From: Myxococcus stipitatus
Lineage (GTDB): Bacteria; Myxococcota; Myxococcia; Myxococcales; Myxococcaceae
Assembly: GCF_037414475.1 (NCBI RefSeq)
Contig: NZ_CP147913.1
Span: forward strand, 7,562,001 to 7,626,000
Reading direction: 5' to 3'
DNA: 64,000 nucleotides
Each line of letters begins with the position of its first letter. Within the stretch, counting starts at the first letter, position 1. A program made the position numbers and the translations under genes. This document shows, piece by piece, positions 18,034 through 27,041 of the stretch. The notes under the pieces were generated by a model, which saw only the letters and a list, made by a program, of their open reading frames with translations, had not been told where the DNA came from and made no database searches.

Positions 18034-19008
18034 ATGCCCACCCTCGTGGACACGCTCCGGACCGCGCACGCCCGACGCGGTGCCTTGTTGAACGATGCGC
18101 GCACCACCGCCTTCCGAGTCGTCAACGGCGAGGCGGATGGCGTCCCCAACGTCACGGTGGACCGCTTCGGTGGCTTGTACGTCGTCAGCCTCTACCGCGA
18201 CTTCACGGCCTCGGAAGAAGAGGCGTTGCTCGACGCCGCGATGGCCGCATGGGCGCCGGCGAGCCTCTACCTCAAGCGACGTCCGCGAGAGGCCCGCGTC
18301 CTCGCCAACGTGGCCAAGGAGACCCTGGCGCCGGAGACGGCCGCGCGCGGCGCTCCCGTGGAGTCGCTCACGGCGCTCGAGAATGGCGTGTCCTTCCTCA
18401 TCCGCCCCGGGCAGGGACTCTCGGTGGGGCTCTACCTGGACATGCGCGACACCCGGGCGTGGCTTCAGCAAGAAGCCAAGGGCCTCACGGTGCTCAACCT
18501 GTTCGCGTACACCTGTGCGTTTGGTGTCGTCGCCATGGTCTCGGGCGCGAAGCGGGCGCTCAACGTGGACGCGAGCCGGCGCGTGCTGGAGTGGGGCGAG
18601 GAGAACGCGCGCCTCAACGCGCAGTCCGTGGACCGCTACGACTACATCGCGGGCGACGTCTTCGATTGGCTCAAGCGGCTGGCGAAGAAGGGGGAGACCT
18701 TCGACCTCGTCGTCTCGGACCCGCCGTCGTTCTCCAACACGAAGGAGGCCCGCTTCTCCGCCGCGCGGGACTACGCCCGCCTGGCCGAGGCCGCCGCGAA
18801 GGTCGTCTCGCCCGGGGGCAGACTGGTCGCTTGCTGCAACCACGCGGGCCTGCCCATGAAGCGCTTCGAGTCCATGGTGTCCGAGGGGATTGCCCTGGCG
18901 GGCCGTCAAGGCCGCGCGTTGAGCTCCTCGGGGCCTTCTTCCCTCGACTTTCCGAGCGCTCCTGGACAGGAGCCGGCTTTGAAGGTCCACGTCGTCCAAC
19001 TTCGTTAG
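18034..19008 (+). CDS. RlmI/RlmK-like class I rRNA (cytosine-C5) methyltransferase
   Basis: 324 residues. The N-terminal part is shortened and PUA-like (VNGEADGVPNVTVDRFGGLYVV). It is followed by an EEHEE region and the SAM domain: VGLYLDMRDTRAWL, VLNLFAYTCAFGVVAM, the catalytic-pocket motif SDPPSFSNT and a downstream CCNHAG. These are hallmarks of the RlmI-type 23S rRNA m5C methyltransferase family. E. coli RlmI is 396 residues; the missing part is the full N-terminal PUA domain, so the target site may differ. It lies 15 bp after the amidohydrolase and 36 bp before the kinase, a likely operon. Confidence 0.82.
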   Translation: MPTLVDTLRTAHARRGALLNDARTTAFRVVNGEADGVPNVTVDRFGGLYVVSLYRDFTASEEEALLDAAMAAWAPASLYLKRRPREARVLANVAKETLAPETAARGAPVESLTALENGVSFLIRPGQGLSVGLYLDMRDTRAWLQQEAKGLTVLNLFAYTCAFGVVAMVSGAKRALNVDASRRVLEWGEENARLNAQSVDRYDYIAGDVFDWLKRLAKKGETFDLVVSDPPSFSNTKEARFSAARDYARLAEAAAKVVSPGGRLVACCNHAGLPMKRFESMVSEGIALAGRQGRALSSSGPSSLDFPSAPGQEPALKVHVVQLR

Positions 19009-19044
19009 CGCCAGGCCCCCTGGCACGGGTAAGGTCGGGACGTC

Positions 19045-20325
19045 ATGTCTCCCGTCGCACCGCAGCAGCGTGAAGCCGGCCGCTTTGGCAAGTACCGGCT
19101 CATCGACCGCATCGCCGTCGGAGGGATGGCGGAAATCTTCCTGGCGCAACAGGAAGGTGAGGACGGGCGCGAGTCGCCCGTGGTCATCAAGCGCATCCGT
19201 CCGCACCTGTCCAAGCACGCGGCCTTCGTGAAGATGTTCCTCAACGAGGCGCGGCTGGCCGCCCAGCTCAACCACCCCAACGTGGTGCAGATTCACGACC
19301 TGGGGAAGATCGCCGATAGCTACTTCATCGCGATGGAGTACGTGGCCGGGCGGGACATGCGGCGCGTCGTCCCGAAGGCGGAGGCGCTCGGGATTCCCTT
19401 CCCGCTGGTCTACGCGATGAAGATTGCCTCGTGTGTCTGCGCGGGCCTGCACCACGCGCACACGAAGGTGGACCTGTACGACAACCCGCTCAACATCGTT
19501 CACCGCGATGTGTCGCCGGAGAACATCGTCGTCGCCTTCGACGGCTCGGTGAAGATTCTCGACTTCGGCATCGCCAAGGCCTCCAATCAGGTGAGCCAGA
19601 CGCGCACGGGCGAGGTCAAGGGCAAGCTCAGCTACATGAGCCCGGAGCAGTGTCTGGGCAAGGCGCTGGACTGCCGCAGCGACGTCTTCTCGCTGGGCGT
19701 GGTGCTCTACGAGTGGCTCACGGGCTTCAAGCTCTTCACGGGCGAGTCCGAGGTCGCCGTGATGCGCAGCATCACCGAGGGGAAGATCTACGCGCCCTCA
19801 TACTTCCGCGAGGACCTGCCGGAGCGCGTGGAAGTCATCCTGATGAAGGCGCTGGAGCGGGACCGCGAGCGGCGCTACCAGACGGCGGCGGAGATGCAGC
19901 GCGACCTGGACGACTTCCTGGACGCGTACGACTTCACGCCCACGCCGCTGCACCTGGCCAACTTCATCAAGCAGCTCTTCGAGGAGGAGCTCCAGGAAGA
20001 GACGCGGAGGGCGCGGACGCGGGCCGCCACCGCGCCGACGTCCGAGGAGGCGCTGGAGCTGTCGGAGGTGGTCTCCGCGATGGAGACGGCGAGTCCTCCC
20101 GTCGTGTCCGAGCCGCCGCCCGCCGTCACCGCGCCCCTCACCATTCCTCCGGGCATCGCCGCGCTAGCGCCGGGTGGCTCCGACGAGCGCACCGAGCCGC
20201 GCATGCTCGCCGTGCCGCTCACCGCCGAGCTGCTGGAGGCGCTGGAGTCGGTCGCGCGCCGCAATGCCATTCCGCCCGGGCGCATGGTGGCGGAGCTTCT
20301 CGAGTCCTGGCTCAAGTACCGCTGA
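19045..20325 (+). CDS. Cytosolic Pkn-type serine/threonine protein kinase
   Basis: 426 residues. The kinase domain spans about 15-290: a glycine loop variant AVGGMAEIF, Lys49 in VVIKR, HRDVSPEN (153-160), DFG (173-175) and SYMSPEQ in the activation segment. All catalytic residues are present, so it should be active. There is no membrane helix, unlike many PknB-type receptors. The C-terminal region (300-375) is Pro/Thr/Ala-rich and ends in a short helical module (PLTAELLEALESVARRNAIP) reminiscent of ribbon-helix-helix-like segments. Myxobacteria carry about a hundred such kinases. truA follows after a single base. Confidence 0.92.
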   Translation: MSPVAPQQREAGRFGKYRLIDRIAVGGMAEIFLAQQEGEDGRESPVVIKRIRPHLSKHAAFVKMFLNEARLAAQLNHPNVVQIHDLGKIADSYFIAMEYVAGRDMRRVVPKAEALGIPFPLVYAMKIASCVCAGLHHAHTKVDLYDNPLNIVHRDVSPENIVVAFDGSVKILDFGIAKASNQVSQTRTGEVKGKLSYMSPEQCLGKALDCRSDVFSLGVVLYEWLTGFKLFTGESEVAVMRSITEGKIYAPSYFREDLPERVEVILMKALERDRERRYQTAAEMQRDLDDFLDAYDFTPTPLHLANFIKQLFEEELQEETRRARTRAATAPTSEEALELSEVVSAMETASPPVVSEPPPAVTAPLTIPPGIAALAPGGSDERTEPRMLAVPLTAELLEALESVARRNAIPPGRMVAELLESWLKYR

Positions 20326-20326
20326 C

Positions 20327-21121
20327 ATGCCCCGGTTGAAGCTGACGCTCGAGTACGAGGGCACGCGGTACGTGGGCTGGCAGATACAGGCCAACGGGCG
20401 CTCTCTCCAGGCGGTGTTGGAAGAGGCGCTGGGCAAGCTGCTCGGGGTCGAGTCCGTGTCCGTCCGCTCCGCGGGTCGCACGGACGCGGGGGTGCATGCG
20501 ACGGGGCAGGTCATCTGCTTCGACACGGAGCGCACGCTGCCGATGAAGGCGTATGTCCAGGGGCTCAACGGCATCCTGCCCCCGGACGTGGCGGTGGTGA
20601 GCGCGGAGGAGGCGCCCGAGGGGTTTGACCCGAGGCGCTGGTCTCGAGGCAAGCGGTACCGTTACCGGGTGAACAATCGCCGCACGCGTTCTCCGCTGTT
20701 GCGGACGACGCACTGGGAGGTGTTCACGCCGCTCGACGTGGAGGCCATGCGGCGCGCGGCGGTGCACCTGGTGGGCCGGCATGACTTCTCCGCGTTCCGG
20801 GCGTCGGACTGCCAGGCGAAGCACGCGGTCCGCGAGGTGCGGAGCCTGCGCATCGAAGGGGAGGCCGGAGGGCCCATCGCCTTCGTGGTGGAGGGCACGG
20901 CCTTCCTCAAGCACATGGTGCGCAACCTCGTGGGGACGCTGGTCGAGGTGGGCAAGGGCCGCAGGCCGGAGACATGGGTGGCGGAGGTGCTGGCCTCCGG
21001 GGACAGGAAGCGGGCGGGCCAGACCGCGCCTCCCCAGGGACTGGTGATGGAGGAGGTCTTCTACGGGGACGGCCCGCCTCCCCGTACGACTGGCGGCGAG
21101 GCAGACGAGGACGAGGGCTGA
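20327..21121 (+). CDS. truA: tRNA pseudouridine(38-40) synthase TruA
   Basis: 264 residues. It isomerises uridines 38-40 in the anticodon arm. The catalytic Asp is in SAGRTDAGVHATGQV (motif II); YEGTRYVGWQIQ at the N terminus and FLKHMVRNLVGTL near the C terminus are family motifs. The ATG lies one base after the kinase stop codon (TGACATG), so the two are probably translated in tandem. The Asp/Glu-rich tail is not part of the catalytic domain. Confidence 0.95.
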   Translation: MPRLKLTLEYEGTRYVGWQIQANGRSLQAVLEEALGKLLGVESVSVRSAGRTDAGVHATGQVICFDTERTLPMKAYVQGLNGILPPDVAVVSAEEAPEGFDPRRWSRGKRYRYRVNNRRTRSPLLRTTHWEVFTPLDVEAMRRAAVHLVGRHDFSAFRASDCQAKHAVREVRSLRIEGEAGGPIAFVVEGTAFLKHMVRNLVGTLVEVGKGRRPETWVAEVLASGDRKRAGQTAPPQGLVMEEVFYGDGPPPRTTGGEADEDEG

Positions 21122-21130
21122 ACTGGGGTA

Positions 21131-21910
21131 GTGTTGGCGGCCGTGAGCACCAAGACGAGTACCCTCGAGCCGCTGCGCGTCCGTATCCGCCGATTCCAGT
21201 TCATCGTGGGACTGGGTTTCATCGCGCTCGTCGCGGGCTCGGCCCTGAGCGTGTCCCTGACGTTGCGCCTCAGCCTGCGGGTGCAGGCGCTGCCGTTCAT
21301 GCCCCTGAAGGTTCTGGCGGCGGTGTTGCTGGAGAACCTGTGGCTGCTCGGCGTGCTGCCGCTGCTGTGCTACGGCGCGGGCCGGGTGATGGAGCTCAAG
21401 CCCTGGCACACGGCGGGTGGCGCGGCCGTGTCGGGTTCGGTGTTCGTCCTCGCGCTGGGCTTCGTCCAGGGCGGCGTGGACTCCCTGTGGTTGGGGGGAC
21501 TGGGCTCGGTCCTGAACGTCGCGGCGTTTGGCGTGGGCATCGTCGTGAGCGCGCGGGCGCTGATGATGGGCCGGGCGGCCGCCGCGCGTCAGTCGGTGCA
21601 GACGCAGGCCAAGGCCGAGGAGCGCAAGTCCGAGTACGACGAGTTCCTCCGCGCTGCGGAGCAGGGTGGGGCGCGTCTGGAGCAGCGCGAGGCCCAGAAC
21701 GCCGCCACGGCGAACGCGGCGGGGGATGCAGCCGCGCCCGTTGCAAGCGAGAACACCGCGAGCCCCGTGGAAGTGCCCGCTGCCAGCGAGAGTGCGTCCG
21801 CGTCCACGGTGGAGAGCCCGGGGCAGGTCGTCCACCTGCCCGAGCAACCCGCGTCCGCTGCTCCTGCTCCAGCGGAGTCTCCCGACGCGACGAAGACTCC
21901 AGCGGCCTGA
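21131..21910 (+). CDS. Hypothetical membrane protein with Ala/Pro-rich tail
   Basis: 259 residues if the GTG at 21131 is used; a second GTG at 21143 (MSTKTSTLEP) is equally plausible. Three to four hydrophobic helices lie between about 20 and 145 (FQFIVGLGFIALVAGSALSV, LAAVLLENLWLLGVLPLL, then two more). A charged coiled segment follows (AEERKSEYDEFLRAAEQ), then about 100 residues rich in Ala, Ser, Pro and Glu. I recognise no family. It starts 9 bp after truA, so it ends the kinase-truA operon, closed by the hairpin at 21923. Confidence 0.65.
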   Translation: MLAAVSTKTSTLEPLRVRIRRFQFIVGLGFIALVAGSALSVSLTLRLSLRVQALPFMPLKVLAAVLLENLWLLGVLPLLCYGAGRVMELKPWHTAGGAAVSGSVFVLALGFVQGGVDSLWLGGLGSVLNVAAFGVGIVVSARALMMGRAAAARQSVQTQAKAEERKSEYDEFLRAAEQGGARLEQREAQNAATANAAGDAAAPVASENTASPVEVPAASESASASTVESPGQVVHLPEQPASAAPAPAESPDATKTPAA

Positions 21911-21922
21911 GGCACGGCGTGT

Positions 21923-21958
21923 CCGCGGGCAAAGAGGTTGTAACCCCTCTGCCCGCGG
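21923..21958. terminator. Bidirectional hairpin between convergent genes
   Basis: CCGCGGGC (21923-21930) pairs with GCCCGCGG (21951-21958), and AGAGG pairs with CCTCT inside it. It separates the plus-strand kinase/truA operon from the minus-strand antiporter. There is no strong U-run. Confidence 0.6.
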
Positions 21959-21968
21959 GACGATGACG

Positions 21969-23579
21969 TCAGGTGCCGGTGGCGCCCGCGGGACTTGCCG
22001 GCACCACGGGCGCGGACGTGTGGCTCTCCGCCGCGTCGGCCTTGGCGATGCGCTCGTCCAGCTCCGCCGTCAGCCGCTCGAAGGCCTCCTTGCCGATGGT
22101 GGCGGACTGGTATGACTTGAGCAGCGCCTCCTTCTCGACGATGAGCATGCGGCGGACCGCTTCCTGGTGCTCCTCCTCGTGGAAGCGCATCGACTGCTGC
22201 TTGAGCTCGGTGAGCTCCTTCTCCGTCACGCTCTCCTTCTCCTGGTAGTCCTTCTCGAGCTGGGTCAGCACGTCGCCCGGAATCTCGCGGGAGCGGCGCA
22301 TGCCCTCCAGCGCGGCGAGCGCGGCGTGGATGGCGCCCAGGCGTCCTCGAGCGAGCTCGTACTGCTCCTGGTACGCGTCCTTCAGCCCGGTGATGCCCAG
22401 CTTGCGCAGCAGGGGTGCCATGGAGAGGCCCTGGATGATGATGGACAGCACCACCACGCCGAACGTCATGTTCACCAGCAGCTCGCGGTGCGGGAAGTCC
22501 GGGGGAAGGCTGAGCACCAGCACCATGGAGATGGCTCCTCGCAGACCGCTCCACGTGAGCACCGCGCTCCAGGACCAGGGGAGCCGCTCGGACGTCAGCC
22601 TCAACAGCGCGGACATGCCGTACACCACCACCGCGCGTCCCACGAGCACGGCCACGTAGGCGGCGAGGATGGGCTTCCACGAGGCGAGCAGCGAGCCCAG
22701 CTGCACCTCCATGCCGATGAGGAGGAACACCACCGAGTTGAGCGCGAAGGACCAGTACTCCCAGAAGCTCTCCACCGCGACGCGTGTCGTGGGGCTCATG
22801 CCCTCGTGCGTGGCCCAGTTGCCGCAGAGCATGCCCGCCACCACCGTCGCGATGACGCCTGAGTAGTGGAAGTTCTCCGCGATGACGAACGAGCCGTAGG
22901 CCGCGATGACGGTGCAGGTGATTTCCACCATCGCGTCGTCCACGCGCTGGATGACTCGCGCGGCGATGTAGCCCACCAGGCTGCCCACCAGCATGCCCAT
23001 GCCCACGACCTTGACGAAGTTGAAGGCCGCGCCGCCCAACGTGAAGTTCCCGCCCGTCGCCACCGCCACCACCAGCGTGAAGAGCACGACGGCCGTGCCG
23101 TCATTGAGCAGGCTCTCTCCCTCCACCAGGATGAGCAGCCGCTTGGGCGCCCCCAACGACTTGAACAGACCCACCACCGCGATGGGGTCCGTCGAGACGA
23201 TGACCGCCGCGAACACCAGCGCGGGAATCAGCCCGAAGCCCTCCACCGCGTTCATCCCCTCCACCCACGGCGACAGGATGAGCGCCGTCAGTCCCGCCGA
23301 CGCCGCCACACCCGGAATGGCCATGGAGTGGATGGCGAGCTTGTTCTTCCAGAACTTGCGGAACTCGACGTGGAACGCCGCCTCGAAGAGCAGGCCCGGC
23401 AGGATGATGGCGAACAGCAGCTCCTTGGTGAGATGCGGCGGCTCGAAGGCTCGCACCGCGCCCAGCGTCAGCCCCGCCACCACCAGAGCCACCGTGTAGG
23501 GAATCTTGAAGTATCGCGCCGCGATGGCCACCGCGGTCGCGACTGCGAAGATGAGGACAAAGGCCAATTCGAAGTGCAT
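21969..23579 (-). CDS. CPA1-family sodium/proton antiporter
   Basis: 536 residues. About twelve membrane helices span 1-400, with family signatures STDPIAVVGLFK (ion-binding Asp) and LVEGESLLNDGTAVVLF. It should exchange Na+ (or K+) for H+ at the inner membrane. The last 130 residues are a soluble, charged helical tail (QLEKDYQEKESVTEKELTELK) that may regulate activity. The ATG follows an upstream purine-rich stretch. It is monocistronic, with a 103-bp gap to the ATP-grasp gene upstream on the same strand. Confidence 0.9.
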   Translation of the reverse strand: MHFELAFVLIFAVATAVAIAARYFKIPYTVALVVAGLTLGAVRAFEPPHLTKELLFAIILPGLLFEAAFHVEFRKFWKNKLAIHSMAIPGVAASAGLTALILSPWVEGMNAVEGFGLIPALVFAAVIVSTDPIAVVGLFKSLGAPKRLLILVEGESLLNDGTAVVLFTLVVAVATGGNFTLGGAAFNFVKVVGMGMLVGSLVGYIAARVIQRVDDAMVEITCTVIAAYGSFVIAENFHYSGVIATVVAGMLCGNWATHEGMSPTTRVAVESFWEYWSFALNSVVFLLIGMEVQLGSLLASWKPILAAYVAVLVGRAVVVYGMSALLRLTSERLPWSWSAVLTWSGLRGAISMVLVLSLPPDFPHRELLVNMTFGVVVLSIIIQGLSMAPLLRKLGITGLKDAYQEQYELARGRLGAIHAALAALEGMRRSREIPGDVLTQLEKDYQEKESVTEKELTELKQQSMRFHEEEHQEAVRRMLIVEKEALLKSYQSATIGKEAFERLTAELDERIAKADAAESHTSAPVVPASPAGATGT

Positions 23580-23682
23580 CGTTCCTTGCCTGGTTTGACG
23601 TCAAACGTTCCAGGGACACGTATAGCGCAGATGCGTGTCAGGACGATGGCCCCCCATGGGAAACAGCGTGGCGGGTGCTCGA

Positions 23683-24555
23683 TTACCCGCCTCCCAGCAG
23701 CGGCTCGAAGAGGACACGAGGGTCCAACCCTGGGGGGAGTCCGGAGACACCGCCATCGTTCACCTCGATGACGGCCCAACCGCCGTCCTCGAGCATGGCG
23801 ACGTCGAGCGAGAAGAAGGGCGAGTCGATGCGGCGGCCCAGGGGCTCGAAGGCGGAGAAGTCCGGCGTGTCGACGTCGAACTCGTGATGTTGCTCGGCGG
23901 CGAGCAGGCGCCCCCGCCCGAAGAAGAGGCGGAACTCCAGGTGCGCGGGGCCCGTCGGGGTGCGGCCGTAGACCTTGAGGGGCAGGTACTTGCGGACGAC
24001 GAGTCCCCGCTCGAAGCGCTCTCCTCGCTCCTCCACGAGGTTGGCGCAGATGCGCGCGAAGTCCTCGCGCGTGGCGCGGGCAGGAACGAAGCAGGCCTCC
24101 TCCCAGCGCTCCTTCGCGGACTTCACGTGGTCCTTGAGAATCCACGGTGAAGGTCCGAGCGCCTGCGCCGCCCGCCACGCTTCGTCCGCGTCGGTGCCCT
24201 CCGTCCAGATGGAGCGCGCGGTGTAGCGTGACAGGTGGGGGTACCAGAGCGGCAGGTACAGCGCGGCCGCGTACTGGTCCGGCGCGGTCAGCAGCCGGTG
24301 TCCGCGTTCAGAGAGGGCCTCGGCGAGCGTGCCGTACTCCTCCTCGGTGAGCATCCATCCGCGATACAGCAGCCGCAGCCCGCCGCGCTCCGGCACGGCC
24401 TCGAGCGCGTGCTCGGCGTTCCCGTTGAGCAGCGCGGCCAGGTCCACTTGATAGGTGTCGAAGCCGAGGGACTCCGCCGCCTCCGCTTCCACGTCGAACG
24501 TGTCGTACTGCGTGGGGTTTCGCCCGAAGAGGACGGCTCGTGCGTGGGAGGGCAT
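23683..24555 (-). CDS. ATP-grasp domain protein of unknown substrate
   Basis: 290 residues with the ATP-grasp layout: a Rossmann-like N-terminal domain, then PWILKDHVKSAKERW (nucleotide-binding lysine region), RKYLPL, HLEFRLFFGRGRLL and the metal-binding end motif WAVIEVNDGGVSGLP (E-x-N). It resembles the DUF4343-type ATP-grasp proteins often linked to ligation or tailoring chemistry. No precursor peptide or partner enzyme is visible next door: downstream is the antiporter, upstream the arginine operon end. Substrate unknown. Confidence 0.75.
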   Translation of the reverse strand: MPSHARAVLFGRNPTQYDTFDVEAEAAESLGFDTYQVDLAALLNGNAEHALEAVPERGGLRLLYRGWMLTEEEYGTLAEALSERGHRLLTAPDQYAAALYLPLWYPHLSRYTARSIWTEGTDADEAWRAAQALGPSPWILKDHVKSAKERWEEACFVPARATREDFARICANLVEERGERFERGLVVRKYLPLKVYGRTPTGPAHLEFRLFFGRGRLLAAEQHHEFDVDTPDFSAFEPLGRRIDSPFFSLDVAMLEDGGWAVIEVNDGGVSGLPPGLDPRVLFEPLLGGG

Positions 24556-24911
24556 GGTCAGCGTCCTTCCCGCGTCGTGGAGCCTGTCCGTGGGCTCGTT
24601 GTGTCGAGTGCCGCGAGGAGGGCGATGAAGCGGAGACAGCCACCAGCACGTTCAGCGGCGGGCATGCACGGCCTTTCGTCCACGAGGGCGCGCCATCCTC
24701 GCCGCGAGACAGGGGAGGGGCGCAAGGGCGTTGCTGGACGAGGGCATTTCCGGGGCCTGACGCGTCGGCGGTGGATTCTCACGCTCGAGCGCGCGCTCGG
24801 TTCCGGGAAACAGAGGGTGCTTTTCGTGCCCGACTTCTCCGCGAAGTGAAGCCTGACGAAAGCACGCCGAGCCCGCTCCGGAAGTGCTCCGGAGCGGGAG
24901 ACGTCATCGGC
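24556..24911. other. Intergenic region between argC and the ATP-grasp gene
   Basis: 356 bp. Open frames here lack coding character. It contains the argC-distal hairpin (24872-24898) and presumably the promoter of the ATP-grasp gene near its right-hand end on the plus map. I see nothing else. Confidence 0.5.
24872..24898 (-). terminator. Hairpin ending the arginine operon
   Basis: CCCGCTCCGGA/TCCGGAGCGGG, a perfect 11-bp stem with a 5-nt loop, 14 bp after the argC stop on the minus strand. The following RNA is poor in U, so termination may need Rho. Confidence 0.65.
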
Positions 24912-25979
24912 CTACGGGTAGCAGGCCGCCTGCCGCAGACCGGTATCCTCGGGCAGCCCCAGGGACACGTTGAAGTTCTGCACGGCCTGGCCGGCCATGC
25001 CCTTCACCAGGTTGTCCAGCGCCGCCATGACGGCGACGGAGCGGCCCTTCGTCGCGACGGAGATGTCGCAGAAGTTGCTGCCCGTGACGGCGGCGATTCG
25101 CGGCGTGCCCTCGACGATGCGGACGAACTTCGAGCCCTCGTAATAGCGGCGGAACTTGTCCGTCAGCGACTGCGTCACCACCGCGCCGCCGTGCTCGGGC
25201 CACTCGAACTGCACGGTGGCGAAGATGCCGCGCACCATGGGCGCCGAGTGCGGCACGAAGGCCAGACGGTGGCGCTGGGCGCCGTGGGCCACCAGCATCA
25301 CTTCGACTTCGGCCTCGTGCTGGTGCTCCAGTGGCTTGTACGCGCGGAAGTCATGCGCGCGGGTGGGGTGGTGCGTGCCCTCGCCCGGCAGGGAGCCGGA
25401 GCCGGAGGAGCCCGTGACGCCCGTCACGGCCAGCAGGCCCAGGCCCGGCGTGGACGCGATGGGCAGGAGCGCCAACTGCACCGCGGTGGCGAAGCAGCCC
25501 GGGTTGGCGATGCGCCGCGCGCCCTTGAGCTCCTCGCGCTTCCACTCGGTGAGGCCGTACGTGAAGGTGCCCAGCAGGTCCGGCGCCGGGTGCGGCCGGC
25601 CATAGGCGCCCGCGTACCGGCCCGGGTGGTCCAGACGGAAGTCGCTGGACAGGTCCACCAGCATCACGCGGTCGGCCAAGCCCACCTCGGCCCACTTCTT
25701 CTCCAGCGCGAGGAACTGGGTGGCGAGCTCGCCATGGCCCAGCGCGCTGAACACCACCGGCTGCTGCGAGTCCGCCAGCCAGCGCCAGTCCGGCTCCGCC
25801 TCGAAGCGCGCGTCCACCAGCCCGCGCAGGTGCGGGTGCACCTTGTGGACGGGCTCGCCCGCGTGATGACGGGACACCACGCGGATGCCCGCGACCGCCG
25901 GATGGCCGGAGAGAATCCGCAAGAGCTCGCCACCGCCGAAACCGGAGGCTCCCAGGATGTAGATATGCGCCCGCGTCAT
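24912..25979 (-). CDS. argC: N-acetyl-gamma-glutamyl-phosphate reductase
   Basis: 355 residues. NADPH-dependent reduction of N-acyl-glutamyl phosphate to the semialdehyde. The nucleotide loop is ILGASGFGGGELLR; the catalytic Cys is in ANPGCFATA; HHPTRAHDFRAY is the conserved substrate block. The ATG overlaps the upstream stop (ATGA at 25976-25979), which fixes the start against the 434-residue longer frame. It is the last gene of the seven-gene arginine operon. If the pathway runs on succinyl groups (see argF'), this enzyme would act on the succinylated analogue. Confidence 0.95.
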   Translation of the reverse strand: MTRAHIYILGASGFGGGELLRILSGHPAVAGIRVVSRHHAGEPVHKVHPHLRGLVDARFEAEPDWRWLADSQQPVVFSALGHGELATQFLALEKKWAEVGLADRVMLVDLSSDFRLDHPGRYAGAYGRPHPAPDLLGTFTYGLTEWKREELKGARRIANPGCFATAVQLALLPIASTPGLGLLAVTGVTGSSGSGSLPGEGTHHPTRAHDFRAYKPLEHQHEAEVEVMLVAHGAQRHRLAFVPHSAPMVRGIFATVQFEWPEHGGAVVTQSLTDKFRRYYEGSKFVRIVEGTPRIAAVTGSNFCDISVATKGRSVAVMAALDNLVKGMAGQAVQNFNVSLGLPEDTGLRQAACYP

Positions 25980-27037
25980 GACTTCCTCCCCGCACCCAGC
26001 TTGGGCGCGAGCTTCTCCAGGATGAGACCACCCAGTGCCGCCGCGTCCGCGCGAGCGTTGCGCGCGGGCACTCCCACCACCTGCTCCACGAAGCGCACGC
26101 CCACCGCGTTGTCCGTGGCCGGTCCCGCCAGCACGTCCACGTCGATGCCGTACGTCTCCTTCAGGTGCCGCACGCCGCCGGCCGCGCCCACCGGGTCGTT
26201 CGCGCACATCACCCACGCGCCCGCCAGGCTCTTGAGCTCCGGGTCCGCCAGAATCGCCTGGACGCCGTACTCACCCATGATGCCGTCACCCGTCTCCGCG
26301 ACGATGACGTCCACCTCCGCCGCCGCCATCTCGGAGAACAGCACCCGCGCCACGCGCGCCGCCGTGCGAGGCCCCGTGCAAACGATGCCCGCGTCGGTGA
26401 AGTCCATCACCACGTCCGCGCCGGAGTCCTGCATGCTCAGCGTGTCGCGCATCAGCGACACACCCGTCAGCTTCGCGCCGCCCACGCGGTAGCCCGCCTG
26501 GGCCAGCTTGCGCACCATGGCGCTGGCCGCATACGTCTTGCCCGCGTTCATGCACGTGCCCACGACGTAGACGACGGGGCACTTCACCGGGGCCGTTCCG
26601 CCCTTCAGCGCGCCCGAGGAGATGTGCGCCGGCTGGCCCTCGCGCGACATCAGCTCCGGGAACTCCAGCACCTGACCCAGCACCTCGGCCTCGAAGGGCA
26701 TGCCCACGCCCGGGTTGTGCGAGGTGCACTTGCCGATGACGCCGCCCATGTTGAGCACGTTGAGCTTCTGGCCCACCGTGACGGACTCCGGCACCACGCC
26801 CTCGTAGCCGTGCAGCGCGTTGCGGTGCCCCAGGGCGCCCACCATGATGTCGCCCGCGTGCAGCGTCACCAGCCGGCCGTGGCAGTCCTCGAGCTGGTTG
26901 TAGACGCTCTTCTCGCCGTGGATGCGCACGGCGATGACGGCGCCTTCCTCGGCTTTGACCTCGGACGTGAGGTGAACCGTGCGGCCCAGGCCCAGGTTGC
27001 GGGTGACGCTTCCGACCTTGTCGACGAAGACCTTCAT
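25976..27037 (-). CDS. P-loop protein of unknown function inside the arginine operon
   Basis: 353 residues. The N-terminal 140 residues form a beta-rich domain (VHLTSEVKAEEGAVIAVRI, GDIMVGALGHRNALHGYEG). A nucleotide-binding domain starts near residue 150 with Walker A VVGTCMNAGKTYAASAMV, then GGAKLTGVSLMRDT and VDVIVAETGDGIMGEYG as the acidic strand. The P-loop and its surroundings resemble the dethiobiotin-synthase/MobB/DUF1611 class, which bind NTP and often activate a small acid. It sits 4 bp after argG and overlaps argC by 4 bp, so it is translated with the pathway. No arginine enzyme of this kind is known to me; a regulatory or acyl-activating role is a guess. Confidence 0.72.
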   Translation of the reverse strand: MKVFVDKVGSVTRNLGLGRTVHLTSEVKAEEGAVIAVRIHGEKSVYNQLEDCHGRLVTLHAGDIMVGALGHRNALHGYEGVVPESVTVGQKLNVLNMGGVIGKCTSHNPGVGMPFEAEVLGQVLEFPELMSREGQPAHISSGALKGGTAPVKCPVVYVVGTCMNAGKTYAASAMVRKLAQAGYRVGGAKLTGVSLMRDTLSMQDSGADVVMDFTDAGIVCTGPRTAARVARVLFSEMAAAEVDVIVAETGDGIMGEYGVQAILADPELKSLAGAWVMCANDPVGAAGGVRHLKETYGIDVDVLAGPATDNAVGVRFVEQVVGVPARNARADAAALGGLILEKLAPKLGAGRKS

Positions 27038-27041
27038 GATG

